A DNA stretch of 11,574 nucleotides from CAYHKY01 sp964357355 (GTDB lineage: Bacteria; Patescibacteriota; Microgenomatia; UBA10105), in contig CAYHKY010000051.1 in the NCBI GenBank assembly GCA_964357355.1, positions 1-11,574 of the forward strand, read 5' to 3'. Positions 4,616 through 11,574 of the stretch are shown here, in pieces. The first letter of the stretch is position 1. Each line of letters starts with the position of its first letter. A model generated the notes under the pieces. It had not been told where the DNA came from, ran no database searches, and was given only the letters and a program-made list of their open reading frames with translations. A program made the position numbers and the translations under genes.

Positions 4616-5476
4616 ATGAAAAAAGCAGGCATCGTTCTTCTTGTTGGCCGGCCAAGTGTGGGAAAATCAACGCTCTTAAATAATTTATTGGGACGTAAAG
4701 TTGCGATTACATCACCCAAACCCCAAACTACCAGATTCCCTATTCAAGCAGTTTTTGAAGACGAACGGGGTCAAGTCGTATTTGTAGATACCCCTGGAAT
4801 CATGGGTAAAGTGGACGATTTACTATCGCGGAGCATCAATTCAATTTCAGAAAAAGCGATTACAGAGGAAGCTGATCTCGTCCTTTATCTTATTGATCAC
4901 AATCGTCCGCGTGATCATGAGGAAAATAGAGTTCTTGGGATTATCCGTAAAACCAAAAGTCCGAAACTTTTAGTTGTTAATAAAATAGATCGAAAACGCG
5001 CCGATTACAGTGCAGATTATGCATTTTATGAACGTGAATTTTCTGATCTGATTAAAGTGTCAGCTCTTAAACGATCAAATTTCAATATATTGCTAAATAA
5101 AATATTTGCCTATCTACCTACACGAGAACCCCTCGTTGCCACAAGTCAACTTGTACAACCAGCTCTTAATCTCGACAGTAAGTTGTTTATTGCCGAAATA
5201 ATCAGAGAGAAAGTATTTTTAAACATGCGGGAAGAAGTTCCTTATACTGTCACCACAAAAGTTGATCAGGTTGAAGAAAGATCGGATGGCACACTCTATA
5301 TCAAGGGAGAGATCATCACAACCGCTGACAGATATAAAGTGATGCTCATTGGCCACAATGGGGTCATGATAAAAGAAATTGGCATGGCAGTCCGCAAAGA
5401 ACTGGAAACAGCTTCAGGCAAAAAAGTTTATGTCGATTTGAACGTTGTCGTGAATCCCCGTTGGCAGGAAGAATAA
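4616..5476 (+). CDS. era: GTPase Era, 16S rRNA-binding ribosome assembly factor
   Basis: Era binds GTP and the 3' end of 16S rRNA during late 30S assembly. At 286 residues it is close to the family norm. The GTPase domain shows G1 GRPSVGKST (11-19), switch I PQTTR (36-40), G3 DTPG (58-61), G4 NKID (122-125) and G5 SAL (149-151). The KH RNA-binding domain covers about 205-280, with the loop GHNG (246-249) followed by MIKEIGMAVRKELE and the conserved C-terminal VVVNPRW. I chose ATG 4616 (MKKAGIVLLVGRPS) over the GTG at 4610, which only adds MP and would lie almost on the -10 box. There is no Shine-Dalgarno. The gene stands alone between two minus-strand operons and ends 6 nt from the convergent HD-domain gene, leaving no space for a terminator. 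Confidence 0.97.
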   Translation: MKKAGIVLLVGRPSVGKSTLLNNLLGRKVAITSPKPQTTRFPIQAVFEDERGQVVFVDTPGIMGKVDDLLSRSINSISEKAITEEADLVLYLIDHNRPRDHEENRVLGIIRKTKSPKLLVVNKIDRKRADYSADYAFYEREFSDLIKVSALKRSNFNILLNKIFAYLPTREPLVATSQLVQPALNLDSKLFIAEIIREKVFLNMREEVPYTVTTKVDQVEERSDGTLYIKGEIITTADRYKVMLIGHNGVMIKEIGMAVRKELETASGKKVYVDLNVVVNPRWQEE

Positions 5477-5482
5477 ATAATC

Positions 5483-6457
5483 TTAATTAGGATATACGTT
5501 GACATACCAGTTAGTATTACCTCTTTTAATATGTTTAATGAGCTGGGTTTTGAATTTTCTTGAAACATCAGATAATCGAACAATTTTTTTGCCGAGAAGA
5601 ATTTTTGGATCTACGTAGCGATTTTTTGTTTTGACTGAAAGATGATGATGCTCCCGAGTCGCCGACTCTAACCGAAATGATGGCGTTAAATATCCTAGTT
5701 TTTTATGAATATAAGCATCCCCTTTACTCTTAAGTATACCTAACACAGTCACATCATCAGTAAACAGATCTTCATTAGTTAAAATCTTTTTATCAAGGGC
5801 ATGTCTGATTGCTTGAGCCAATAGTTCATACAAAGCTATTTCGCGAGGATCAGCCCAAACTCTCCTGTCAAAATCCAGATAGTCGCGTGCAAAAGCTTCA
5901 GCGCTGTATTGATCTTTGAATATAAATTCTCCGCGGTGAACGATAAGTCCAGCTAATTTTGCTGCAATACCTTCCAAATCTCCTTTCCAAGAAAAAAAAT
6001 CGCGGAAAGTGTAATCAATCCGATCAGCGCACAAGTCAGGAATATCGCGCTCAAGTAAGGAAAAATTTTCAGGATGCGCGACAGTCACAGGAATTTTGTA
6101 TTTTTTGAGGATAAATTTGATTTCTGAGTTATTAATCACGCTTTCGTGAAATAATTCGTGATAGTTGTGATGCGGATTCGCAAATACAAAGTCTACTACA
6201 TGTGAAAATGCTGTATGTGGCAAGTCATGAAGGAGTCCGGCAACTTGTTCTGTTAATTCTGCACCAAACATTCTAAGGAGCAACATAACCCCAATGCTGT
6301 GTTCGTAACGCGTAACATCTTTCCAGGGAAAAAGGTATTGAGATGCGCCAGCTTGATTGATACGTTTCAACCTTTTAAATGGAACTGATTCGATCAGTTC
6401 CAGAATCACCGGCTCACGAATTTGTTGCAGTCCGTAAACCCTGTCATGAACGACCAT
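5483..6457 (-). CDS. HD-superfamily phosphohydrolase (COG1078/SAMHD1-YdhJ-like)
   Basis: This is a 324-residue metal-dependent phosphohydrolase of the HD fold. The metal ligands are in place: H53 (TRYEHSIGV), H77-D78 (GLLHDLPHTAFSH) and D145 (DLCADRIDYTFRD). The order of these motifs, the N-terminal region (PVILELIESVPFKRLKRINQAG) and the long C-terminal helical part match the group containing SAMHD1-type dNTP hydrolases and YwfO/YdhJ-like proteins. Whether the substrate is a dNTP, another nucleotide or a phosphoester cannot be told from sequence. The start at 6457 has AAAGGA 10 nt upstream. It is the last gene of the gltX operon and overlaps the small charged protein by 14 nt, so translation is probably coupled. 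The 3' end faces era at 6 nt. Confidence 0.88.
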   Translation of the reverse strand: MVVHDRVYGLQQIREPVILELIESVPFKRLKRINQAGASQYLFPWKDVTRYEHSIGVMLLLRMFGAELTEQVAGLLHDLPHTAFSHVVDFVFANPHHNYHELFHESVINNSEIKFILKKYKIPVTVAHPENFSLLERDIPDLCADRIDYTFRDFFSWKGDLEGIAAKLAGLIVHRGEFIFKDQYSAEAFARDYLDFDRRVWADPREIALYELLAQAIRHALDKKILTNEDLFTDDVTVLGILKSKGDAYIHKKLGYLTPSFRLESATREHHHLSVKTKNRYVDPKILLGKKIVRLSDVSRKFKTQLIKHIKRGNTNWYVNVYPN

Positions 6458-6800
6458 GTACTTTTTTTCCTTTCTTATGGTATACGGCCAACATTTTATG
6501 TAACTCTTTTTTTAATTCTTCCCCAATTAGTGCAATTTCATAGGTTATGTCTTGACTTACTCGCTCACTTAAATAAGTGAGGTGTCGTACATCCTGTGGA
6601 GCATTATATAAGCGTGTGAGAAATTCTTCATGATCAGTCTGGGGTAGAAGCTCGAGGATTCGCGTGATTATTTTTTGATGAGCAATTTCATCTATCAACC
6701 GCCGGACGTTTGCTTTTTCATGATCTTCCATAATCAAAATATCAACTTCAATAAATAAATCGTCGATCATTATCAAATGATCGTAGAAAATTTTACTCAT
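6444..6800 (-). CDS. Small helical acidic/basic protein of unknown function
   Basis: This is a 118-residue predicted soluble, mostly helical protein with no membrane segment or signal. It begins MSKIFYDHLIMIDDLFIEVD and continues through RRLIDEIAHQKIITRILELLP, HEEFLTRLYNAPQD and a helix ERVSQDITYEIALIGEELKKELHKM, ending in a basic tail (HKKGKKVHGRS). The acidic N-terminal half, the LP-(x)5-EFL turn and the helix pair recall a short family I associate with CPR genomes, but I cannot name it. ATG 6800 overlaps the stop of the upstream barrel protein as ATGA, and its own 3' end overlaps the HD gene by 14 nt. This chain of overlaps suggests balanced co-expression, and a physical partner role for one neighbour is plausible. 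Function unknown. Confidence 0.75.
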   Translation of the reverse strand: MSKIFYDHLIMIDDLFIEVDILIMEDHEKANVRRLIDEIAHQKIITRILELLPQTDHEEFLTRLYNAPQDVRHLTYLSERVSQDITYEIALIGEELKKELHKMLAVYHKKGKKVHGRS

Positions 6801-7666
6801 AGTTCACTCTCTTTTGGTAGTAATGCTTCTCCTAATGATATTTTGCCTCCTGGATCGTCAAGATACAAGACTAATACATCACCTTTGGTTTTGCCTGGAT
6901 AAATCCCAAGCCCTGCCATAACTTCAGGTGAACCGCCAAATACTTTTCCGGTTGACTGGCCTGGACCTGAATCACCTAAAACTGCAACCACTGCACGCCC
7001 ATTATCCGGGTTCAACACCAAAAATTTACGGAATTTATACCAGGGTTTCAGTGAATCCCAATTGCTTTTCCACCCGGGTATAAGAAAAGTTTGTAGCACG
7101 ATATAATACTTTTCTTCAACCCTCATTTGTGCAGATGTTTTACCCGGTTCAGCGAAATATCCAAATGCGCCTCTTGCAGGAGCCATCCCTGTATTTAAAA
7201 AAACGTCGTGATCAGACAATTGGTCACCTTCGTAACGAATTAAATGTTGTTCAAGTCCCATGCTGCCGAAATAAGCAGGTAATCGCTGTTGATCCAGTTC
7301 AAACACAGCTGATATACCATATAATTTATGAATATGCATTGCAATTGTGGCCTCATATTCGGCAGATGTAGGCGATTTCTTCAGGACAAACAGCTCATTC
7401 AAAAAAACAGAAAGATCGATTCTTCTTTCAACTATGGGTAACTTACTTACTTCACCTAACTGAGGTGAAGCTAGAACGAGAGCGCTTCCCAACGTGGCCC
7501 CGGTCATGGCTTTCAGAGAGCGCATACGCAACTCATCAATATTCAGACCGCGTTTTTTTAACCACGCATGAGCCTGTTGGTGTTTTGTTGCAAATGCTTC
7601 TTTAGCTTTATTTTTGTGCTCAGTAAGCTGGATAAGAAGTGGGTGGATATGGGCAGATTGACTCAT
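6797..7666 (-). CDS. Membrane protein with C-terminal RlpA-like double-psi beta-barrel
   Basis: This 289-residue protein has a charged helical N-terminal region (about 1-50, KNKAKEAFATKHQQAHAWLKKRG). A hydrophobic segment follows (about 53-68, AMTGATLGSALVLASP), then an extended middle domain (80-215). The C-terminal region (about 216-272) resembles the RlpA-type double-psi barrel: VVAVLGDSGPGQSTGKVFGGSPEVMAGLGIYPGK in two parts parallels the RlpA pattern V-x-x-x-D-x-GP-f-x(n)-R-x-I-DLS-x-A-x-x-LG. The Asp of the DLS motif, implicated in RlpA catalysis, is replaced by Gly-Gly-Ser. The protein may therefore bind rather than cleave peptidoglycan; this is inference from motif reading. A trailing IPGWKSNWDSLKPWYKFRKF is rich in aromatics. 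It starts 6 nt after gltX and overlaps the next gene by 4 nt. The location is probably membrane-tethered and extracytoplasmic. Confidence 0.72.
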   Translation of the reverse strand: MSQSAHIHPLLIQLTEHKNKAKEAFATKHQQAHAWLKKRGLNIDELRMRSLKAMTGATLGSALVLASPQLGEVSKLPIVERRIDLSVFLNELFVLKKSPTSAEYEATIAMHIHKLYGISAVFELDQQRLPAYFGSMGLEQHLIRYEGDQLSDHDVFLNTGMAPARGAFGYFAEPGKTSAQMRVEEKYYIVLQTFLIPGWKSNWDSLKPWYKFRKFLVLNPDNGRAVVAVLGDSGPGQSTGKVFGGSPEVMAGLGIYPGKTKGDVLVLYLDDPGGKISLGEALLPKESEL

Positions 7667-7672
7667 AAGAAT

Positions 7673-9070
7673 CTATTTGTACTCCAGACGTCTGATTACT
7701 TCAGTTTTACCCAATATTTCACAGGATTCCAAGATCGGTGGACCTACAGTTTTGCCAGTAATTGCAACTCTTAACTCCATAAATAGATTCCTAGGCTTTA
7801 TGCCTTCTTTTTCTGCAATTAATCTCACTTTTTTTTCCAAATCATCTTTATTCCAGGTTGTACCTTTAAAACTATCAGCTAATATTTTCACCCAAGAGAT
7901 ATTTAGTGGTCGTTCTAATTCTTGTGGGCGGGAAAAGAAAAAAGCCGACATCTCATCAAACTCTCTCCATGCATGAATACGGGGAGCAACCAATGGCCAA
8001 ATTTTTTCAATGAAATTGTTAAAATCTGTTTTATCTTTATACACGCTTAATTCCTTTAACTTACTGACAGCATCGGTTATTGGTATTTGCATCAGATATT
8101 GTTTATTGAACCATTTGAGTTTTACCACATCAAAAACAGGTGCAGTGGTTTTGATACTTGCCAAATCAAAATATTTGATCATGTCTTTTATACTAAATAA
8201 ATCGCGACCATCAGGCATACTCCAAGTAAGTGTACCTAAATAATTTAGAATCGCTTCAGGTAATAATCCTTCACTGCGATACCATGATACCCAAACAGGA
8301 TTTTTACGTTTAGAAAGTTTTGATTTATCGGGATTCCGTAGTAACGGCAGATGAGCAAACTGAGGCAACTCCCAACCAAGCGATCGGTATAACAAAATGT
8401 GTTTAGGAGTTGATGAAATCCACTCTTCACCTCTTATAATGTGACTTATATCCATCAGATGATCGTCAACGACTACCGCTAAATGATAAGTCGGATATCC
8501 ATCCGATTTGAGAAGCACTTGATCATCAATAAGTTTGTTTTCAAATTTGATTTCTCCGCGCACCAAATCTGTAAATGCTGTTTCTCCTGTATCTGGCACA
8601 TCTAATCTTATTACATAAGATTGAGTTTTCGTAAGTTCCAAGGCTTTCTCTTTTGATATAGATTTACACAATCCATCATACATGGGAGGCAAGTGCCGCA
8701 GGACTAACTCTTCTCTCATCCTTGTAAGCCGTTGACCTGTACAAAAACAATAATAAGCAACATTTTTTTCTATGAGCTCAAGAGCATGTTTTTTATATAT
8801 AGGTAATCTCTCTGATTGCCTATAAGGCGCGTATTTACCACCTTTTCTCACATCTTCATCACTCGTGATTCCGACCCAATTTAGAGAATTGAGCATTTTT
8901 TCTTCAGCTCCTCTAACAAACCGTTCCCGATCTGTGTCTTCAATACGAACAATAAATTGACCCTTGTTTTTTTTGGCGAACACGTAGTTGAAAAGCGCCA
9001 TATAAACAGAACCAATGTGAAGATCTTCACCTGTAGGAGATGGAGCAATCCTCGTTCTGACAATCTGCAT
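7673..9070 (-). CDS. gltX: Glutamyl-tRNA synthetase
   Basis: This class Ib synthetase charges tRNA with glutamate. From ATG 9070 it has 465 residues, the normal size. The Rossmann fold shows PSPTGEDLHIGS (the HIGH motif is HIGS, 18-21) and RIEDTDRERF; the KMSKS loop is KLSKR (251-255) after LPLLRNPD. A zinc site is formed by C108, C110, Y131 and C135, the same 2/21/4 spacing as C98/C100/Y121/C125 of E. coli GluRS. The C-terminal part is the all-helical anticodon-binding region. Upstream in-frame starts exist (GTG 9097, ATG 9076), but GTG 9097 adds an atypical tail and both lie at or before the predicted transcription start. MQIVRTRIAPSPTG is the family-typical N-terminus. It is the first gene of a four-gene operon. 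Whether it is discriminating (tRNA-Glu only) or also charges tRNA-Gln is not visible. Confidence 0.96.
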   Translation of the reverse strand: MQIVRTRIAPSPTGEDLHIGSVYMALFNYVFAKKNKGQFIVRIEDTDRERFVRGAEEKMLNSLNWVGITSDEDVRKGGKYAPYRQSERLPIYKKHALELIEKNVAYYCFCTGQRLTRMREELVLRHLPPMYDGLCKSISKEKALELTKTQSYVIRLDVPDTGETAFTDLVRGEIKFENKLIDDQVLLKSDGYPTYHLAVVVDDHLMDISHIIRGEEWISSTPKHILLYRSLGWELPQFAHLPLLRNPDKSKLSKRKNPVWVSWYRSEGLLPEAILNYLGTLTWSMPDGRDLFSIKDMIKYFDLASIKTTAPVFDVVKLKWFNKQYLMQIPITDAVSKLKELSVYKDKTDFNNFIEKIWPLVAPRIHAWREFDEMSAFFFSRPQELERPLNISWVKILADSFKGTTWNKDDLEKKVRLIAEKEGIKPRNLFMELRVAITGKTVGPPILESCEILGKTEVIRRLEYK

Positions 9071-9075
9071 ATACA

Positions 9076-9104
9076 TTGATTCTAGCACGATAGCCACGTA
9101 TACT
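9076..9104 (+). promoter_or_regulatory. Promoter of the divergent membrane-protein gene
   Basis: Plus strand: TTGATT (9076-9081, 4/6), a 17-nt spacer, and TATACT (9099-9104, 5/6). The -10 box ends 7 nt before ATG 9112, so transcription should start at the A of the start codon or 1-2 nt before it. This -35 overlaps the gltX -10, and this -10 overlaps the gltX -35. Confidence 0.62.
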
Positions 9105-9107
9105 CAA
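9079..9107 (-). promoter_or_regulatory. gltX operon promoter
   Basis: Minus strand: TTGAGT (9107-9102, 4/6), a 17-nt spacer, and TAGAAT (9084-9079, 5/6). The predicted start near 9072-9071 is 1-2 nt from ATG 9070, so the transcript would be essentially leaderless. No Shine-Dalgarno is present. Both boxes overlap the opposing promoter of the divergent gene. Confidence 0.6.
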
Positions 9108-9111
9108 AGAT

Positions 9112-10182
9112 ATGGCAACGCTCACAGAGACTGCTTATTACGCGAGAAGAATAGTCAACTGGTCAATTGTAGGATTCATCGGGCTAATCGTGTTACGGAT
9201 TGCATTAGGGTTGACGCTTGATGCAATTGGACGCGCATTTCCTCCTCCTTCACTGAAACCAAATTATGCTTTTGGCAAATTACCTGCTCAAACATTTCCT
9301 GCCTCTGCGTCAGCCTCCGGGGAATTAACATTAACGCTGCAAACCATTTCTGGATCATTACCAATTGCTTCAGATGCAGCACGCGTATTTTTCATGCCAA
9401 AAAGCAAACCTAATTTTTTGTCGCTTTCCAAATCCCAAACACTTGTAGGCAGAATTGGTTTCACTGATACACCCAGACAAATTGGAGAAACAACTTATCG
9501 TTGGATTGATACCAGATACCCATTAAGGTCAGTCGAGGTCGATATCGTGACTAATCATTTTAAAATAAGATATGCATATGAATTTGATTTAGCCTTATTT
9601 GCCGAACGTCAAATACCCTCTGAATCAGAAGCCATCCAGGAAACAAGTAATTTTCTTCAAACGCTGGCGCTAAATATCCCAGATTTAGACAAAAGTAAAA
9701 CTGCTGTGCGATATCTCAAACTCATAGGCAACACGCTTGTACCAACAACCAGTCAGTCTCAGGCGGATGCCGTAACAATTGATTATTTTCGTCGGGCTTA
9801 TTTTGAAATGAAGGTGCTTGCTGACAAACCTGAAGAGAGTTTAATTTCTATTACGCTCGGTGGCTCAAAACGGTCAGAAAAAAGAATTCTTTCTGCAACT
9901 TACAACTATTGGCCAATAGACACACAAACGGTAGGCGTATATGCCTTAAAAACAAGCCGCGCAGCTTGGGAAGAACTCACCCTGGGAAATGCTTACTTTG
10001 CCAAACTACCTTCCGCAAAAACACAAATCGCCATCACTAATATTTACTTGGCTTATTACGACAGTGCTAATCCCCAATTGTTTATGCAGCCGATTTACGT
10101 ATTTGAGGGAGATCCACAATTTGCTGCATATGTCCCTGCTATTACTACGGAATGGACTGAAGTTAGTCAAGGTGAAAATTGA
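9112..10182 (+). CDS. Single-pass membrane protein of unknown function with large extracytoplasmic domain
   Basis: I do not recognise a named family. The 356 residues comprise a short cytoplasmic N-terminus (MATLTETAYYARRIVNWS), one membrane segment (about 17-37, WSIVGFIGLIVLRIALGLTL) and a roughly 310-residue beta-rich outer domain. The domain begins with a proline-rich hinge (FPPPSLKPNYAFGKLP), which also occurs in cell-surface sensor or adaptor proteins. The C-terminal block (AITNIYLAYYDSANPQ, then QPIYVFEGDPQFAAYVPAI) has the look of PepSY/YycI-like folds, but the likeness is weak. No catalytic motif is evident. It has its own promoter divergent from gltX. Its 3' end overlaps the convergent D,D-carboxypeptidase gene by 16 bp, so the two coding regions share their last codons on opposite strands. 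Confidence 0.82.
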   Translation: MATLTETAYYARRIVNWSIVGFIGLIVLRIALGLTLDAIGRAFPPPSLKPNYAFGKLPAQTFPASASASGELTLTLQTISGSLPIASDAARVFFMPKSKPNFLSLSKSQTLVGRIGFTDTPRQIGETTYRWIDTRYPLRSVEVDIVTNHFKIRYAYEFDLALFAERQIPSESEAIQETSNFLQTLALNIPDLDKSKTAVRYLKLIGNTLVPTTSQSQADAVTIDYFRRAYFEMKVLADKPEESLISITLGGSKRSEKRILSATYNYWPIDTQTVGVYALKTSRAAWEELTLGNAYFAKLPSAKTQIAITNIYLAYYDSANPQLFMQPIYVFEGDPQFAAYVPAITTEWTEVSQGEN

Positions 10183-11135
10183 AATGTACGCCAATCAAAA
10201 TTTGTGAACACCCATTGCAGTATTTTTTCAGTTTCACCAAAACGATCTTCACTTTTAAGAATTATTATGAGAATTTCCCGATCGTTTTGTTTTGCCGTAG
10301 TTACCAAAGATTGCCCCGCCATAGCTGTCCAACCAGTTTTCAACCCTGAAACACCGGGTATTTTTCCGATCAATTCATTGACATTTTTTAACGGGTGAAA
10401 ATGCAAAAACGCGATGTCGGAAACAGTGATCTGTGTTAAGCTTGCAACTTTCCGCAAAGTTGAATTCTGGTGGCCGATCAGACTTAAACGAGCGAGATCT
10501 CGGGGAGTTGTATAATGTCCCTCTTCATCAAAACCGATCGGATTGGTAAAATGTGTATTATCTAAATGAAGTTGATTTGCCTTTTTATTCATTTGTGCGA
10601 CAAATGCAACTATCCCTCCGGGATAATGCTCCGCAAGAGCATATGCTGCATCATTAGCAGAATGCACCAATATGCCATAAAGTAGATTTTCGACTGTAAT
10701 CTGTTCACCCTTGATCAAACCCATAACTTGACCTTCACTGATGACAGTATTAACTGATACTACGTCATCAAGAGAATACGAATCGAGTACTATTAATGCA
10801 GTCATTATTTTTGTCGTTGAGGCAGGAAAAAAACGCAGATCAGGATTTTTTTCATATAGGGTCACTCTGGAGGGAATATCGATAATCACCACTCCCCCTG
10901 CCGTAAGTTCCGGTAAAGAAAGTCTCAACATATCTACCGGATAAGGAGCGGGAGTTGGAGGCTTAAGCATTTCTTTAGGTTCATACTTTTCAGTCTGTGA
11001 AAGTAGCGAATACACATTTTGCGGTGGTAAAAGTGCCAATAATAAAGCAATTACTCCCACTTGAACAATACCCATAAAAATCGATTGCTTCTCGCGACTT
11101 TCATGCTTGTAGATAACTTTATGAGTTTTGGGCAT
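10167..11135 (-). CDS. D-alanyl-D-alanine carboxypeptidase (peptidase S11, PBP5-like, dacA/dacF type)
   Basis: This penicillin-binding protein trims the terminal D-Ala from peptidoglycan stem peptides outside the membrane. All three active-site motifs are present: S106-x-x-K109 (FFPASTTKIM), S159-A-N161 (VHSAND) and K266-T-G268 (SGLKTGWT). The N-terminus has a basic cytoplasmic tail, one membrane segment (about 20-37, FMGIVQVGVIALLLALLP) and a proline-rich linker (residues 58-66). The enzyme is thus anchored by its N-terminus rather than by the C-terminal amphipathic helix of PBP5, whose C-terminal domain it also lacks (322 residues in all). Its start overlaps the aspS 3' end by 17 nt without a clear Shine-Dalgarno, which suggests coupled translation. 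The presence of a D,D-carboxypeptidase implies that the host makes peptidoglycan. Confidence 0.94.
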   Translation of the reverse strand: MPKTHKVIYKHESREKQSIFMGIVQVGVIALLLALLPPQNVYSLLSQTEKYEPKEMLKPPTPAPYPVDMLRLSLPELTAGGVVIIDIPSRVTLYEKNPDLRFFPASTTKIMTALIVLDSYSLDDVVSVNTVISEGQVMGLIKGEQITVENLLYGILVHSANDAAYALAEHYPGGIVAFVAQMNKKANQLHLDNTHFTNPIGFDEEGHYTTPRDLARLSLIGHQNSTLRKVASLTQITVSDIAFLHFHPLKNVNELIGKIPGVSGLKTGWTAMAGQSLVTTAKQNDREILIIILKSEDRFGETEKILQWVFTNFDWRTFQFSP

Positions 11136-11574
11136 TTTTGTGTGACCTGTTTAGTATGGCAACTCCCAACTCCTTAAGTTGCTGAGGTTGGACCTCGCTT
11201 GGAGCGTCCATAACTGAAGTTTGTCCCGAAGCAGACGTAGGAAAGGCCATCATTTCGCGAATACTTGGCTCACCTAAAACCGTAAACAAAAACCGGTCAA
11301 TTCCCGGAGCTATTCCCCCATGAGGTGGAACTCCATAAGTAAATGCGGTAAGCATATGCTCAAATTGTTGTTTTTGTTTTTCAGAAAAACCAATCAACTC
11401 AAATACTTTTTCCTGAACTTTTCGCTCGTGAATTCTTACACTTCCTCCACCCACTTCATATCCGTTAAGAACTAAGTCATGCTGCAATCCACGTACCTTA
11501 AGCGGATTACTATCCAACAAAGGAATATCATCTGGATGCGGAGCAGTAAACATATGGTGAGATGGAGCAAATTT
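11119..11574 (-). CDS. aspS: Aspartyl-tRNA synthetase, C-terminal part (5' end outside window)
   Basis: This class II synthetase joins aspartate to its tRNA. The frame is open through the window edge, so ATG 11553 is internal, and about 150 C-terminal residues are visible. They contain HHMFTAPHPDD and NGYEVGGGSVRIHE. Motif 3 (GIAPGIDRF) carries the ATP-binding arginine, and the end reads IREMMAFPTSASGQ then MDAPSEV. This matches bacterial-type AspRS (HHPFT, GGGSVRIH, GLDR) better than the archaeal form. The 3' end overlaps the D,D-carboxypeptidase start by 17 nt, so both are probably on one transcript. Whether the enzyme is discriminating or also makes Asp-tRNA-Asn depends on the anticodon domain, which is not in view. 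Confidence 0.94.
   Translation of the reverse strand, partial: KFAPSHHMFTAPHPDDIPLLDSNPLKVRGLQHDLVLNGYEVGGGSVRIHERKVQEKVFELIGFSEKQKQQFEHMLTAFTYGVPPHGGIAPGIDRFLFTVLGEPSIREMMAFPTSASGQTSVMDAPSEVQPQQLKELGVAILNRSHKNAQNS

Noticed and set aside
9071..9097. GTG 9097 or ATG 9076 as gltX start
   Set aside because: The added residues are not typical of GluRS, and the region holds the -10 box of the likely promoter. ATG 9070 fits both protein and promoter.
1..11574. Alternative genetic code (UGA as glycine or tryptophan)
   Set aside because: TGA ends the ABC ATPase, hsp20, barrel, small helical, HD, membrane-protein and carboxypeptidase genes at natural family lengths or tight gene boundaries, so it is a normal stop here.
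1..11574. CRISPR arrays, transposases, attachment sites, rRNA or tRNA genes
   Set aside because: I found no direct-repeat array, no recombinase or transposase reading frame, and no conserved RNA gene signature on either strand.

Overview
The window looks like a chromosomal piece of a small-genome, AT-rich bacterium. My best guess is a Candidate Phyla Radiation (Patescibacteria) lineage, possibly Microgenomates. This rests on tightly packed and overlapping genes, several short uncharacterised families that I associate with those genomes, and single-membrane-type surface proteins; the taxonomy is inference. TGA is used as a normal stop by at least five genes, which argues against the UGA-recoded CPR lineages. 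No mobile element, CRISPR array, tRNA or rRNA was seen.

Layout. (1) 1-2508, plus strand: a MacAB-type exporter operon with a periplasmic-adaptor-like protein (5' end missing), an ABC ATPase and a MacB/FtsX permease, closed by a 12-bp hairpin at 2515-2541. (2) 2562-3060, minus strand: a small heat-shock protein with a complete heat-shock control region, namely a TTGACA/TATAAG promoter, an overlapping CIRCE operator for HrcA and a full-strength Shine-Dalgarno. (3) 3050-3261: a gene-free, structured spacer. (4) 3262-4465, minus: two exported or anchored proteins, one with an Ig-like domain and one with two DUF5666-like beta repeats. (5) 4466-4615: a second structured spacer that ends in the era promoter and shares a 17-nt motif (16/17) with the first spacer. 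(6) 4616-5476, plus: era. (7) 5483-9070, minus: a tightly coupled operon of gltX, a membrane protein with an RlpA-like barrel, a small charged protein and an HD-domain phosphohydrolase. (8) 9112-10182, plus: a membrane-anchored protein of unknown function, divergent from gltX. (9) 10167-11574, minus: a D,D-carboxypeptidase behind the 3' end of aspS.

Together the genes cover translation (gltX, aspS, era), protein quality control (hsp20), cell-wall maturation (S11 peptidase, perhaps the barrel protein) and surface or export functions. The most interesting signals are regulatory. A 41-bp intergenic gap carries two interlocked, oppositely directed promoters whose -10 boxes lie 7-8 nt from the start codons, and era has the same geometry. 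This suggests leaderless transcripts next to one gene (hsp20) with a perfect Shine-Dalgarno.
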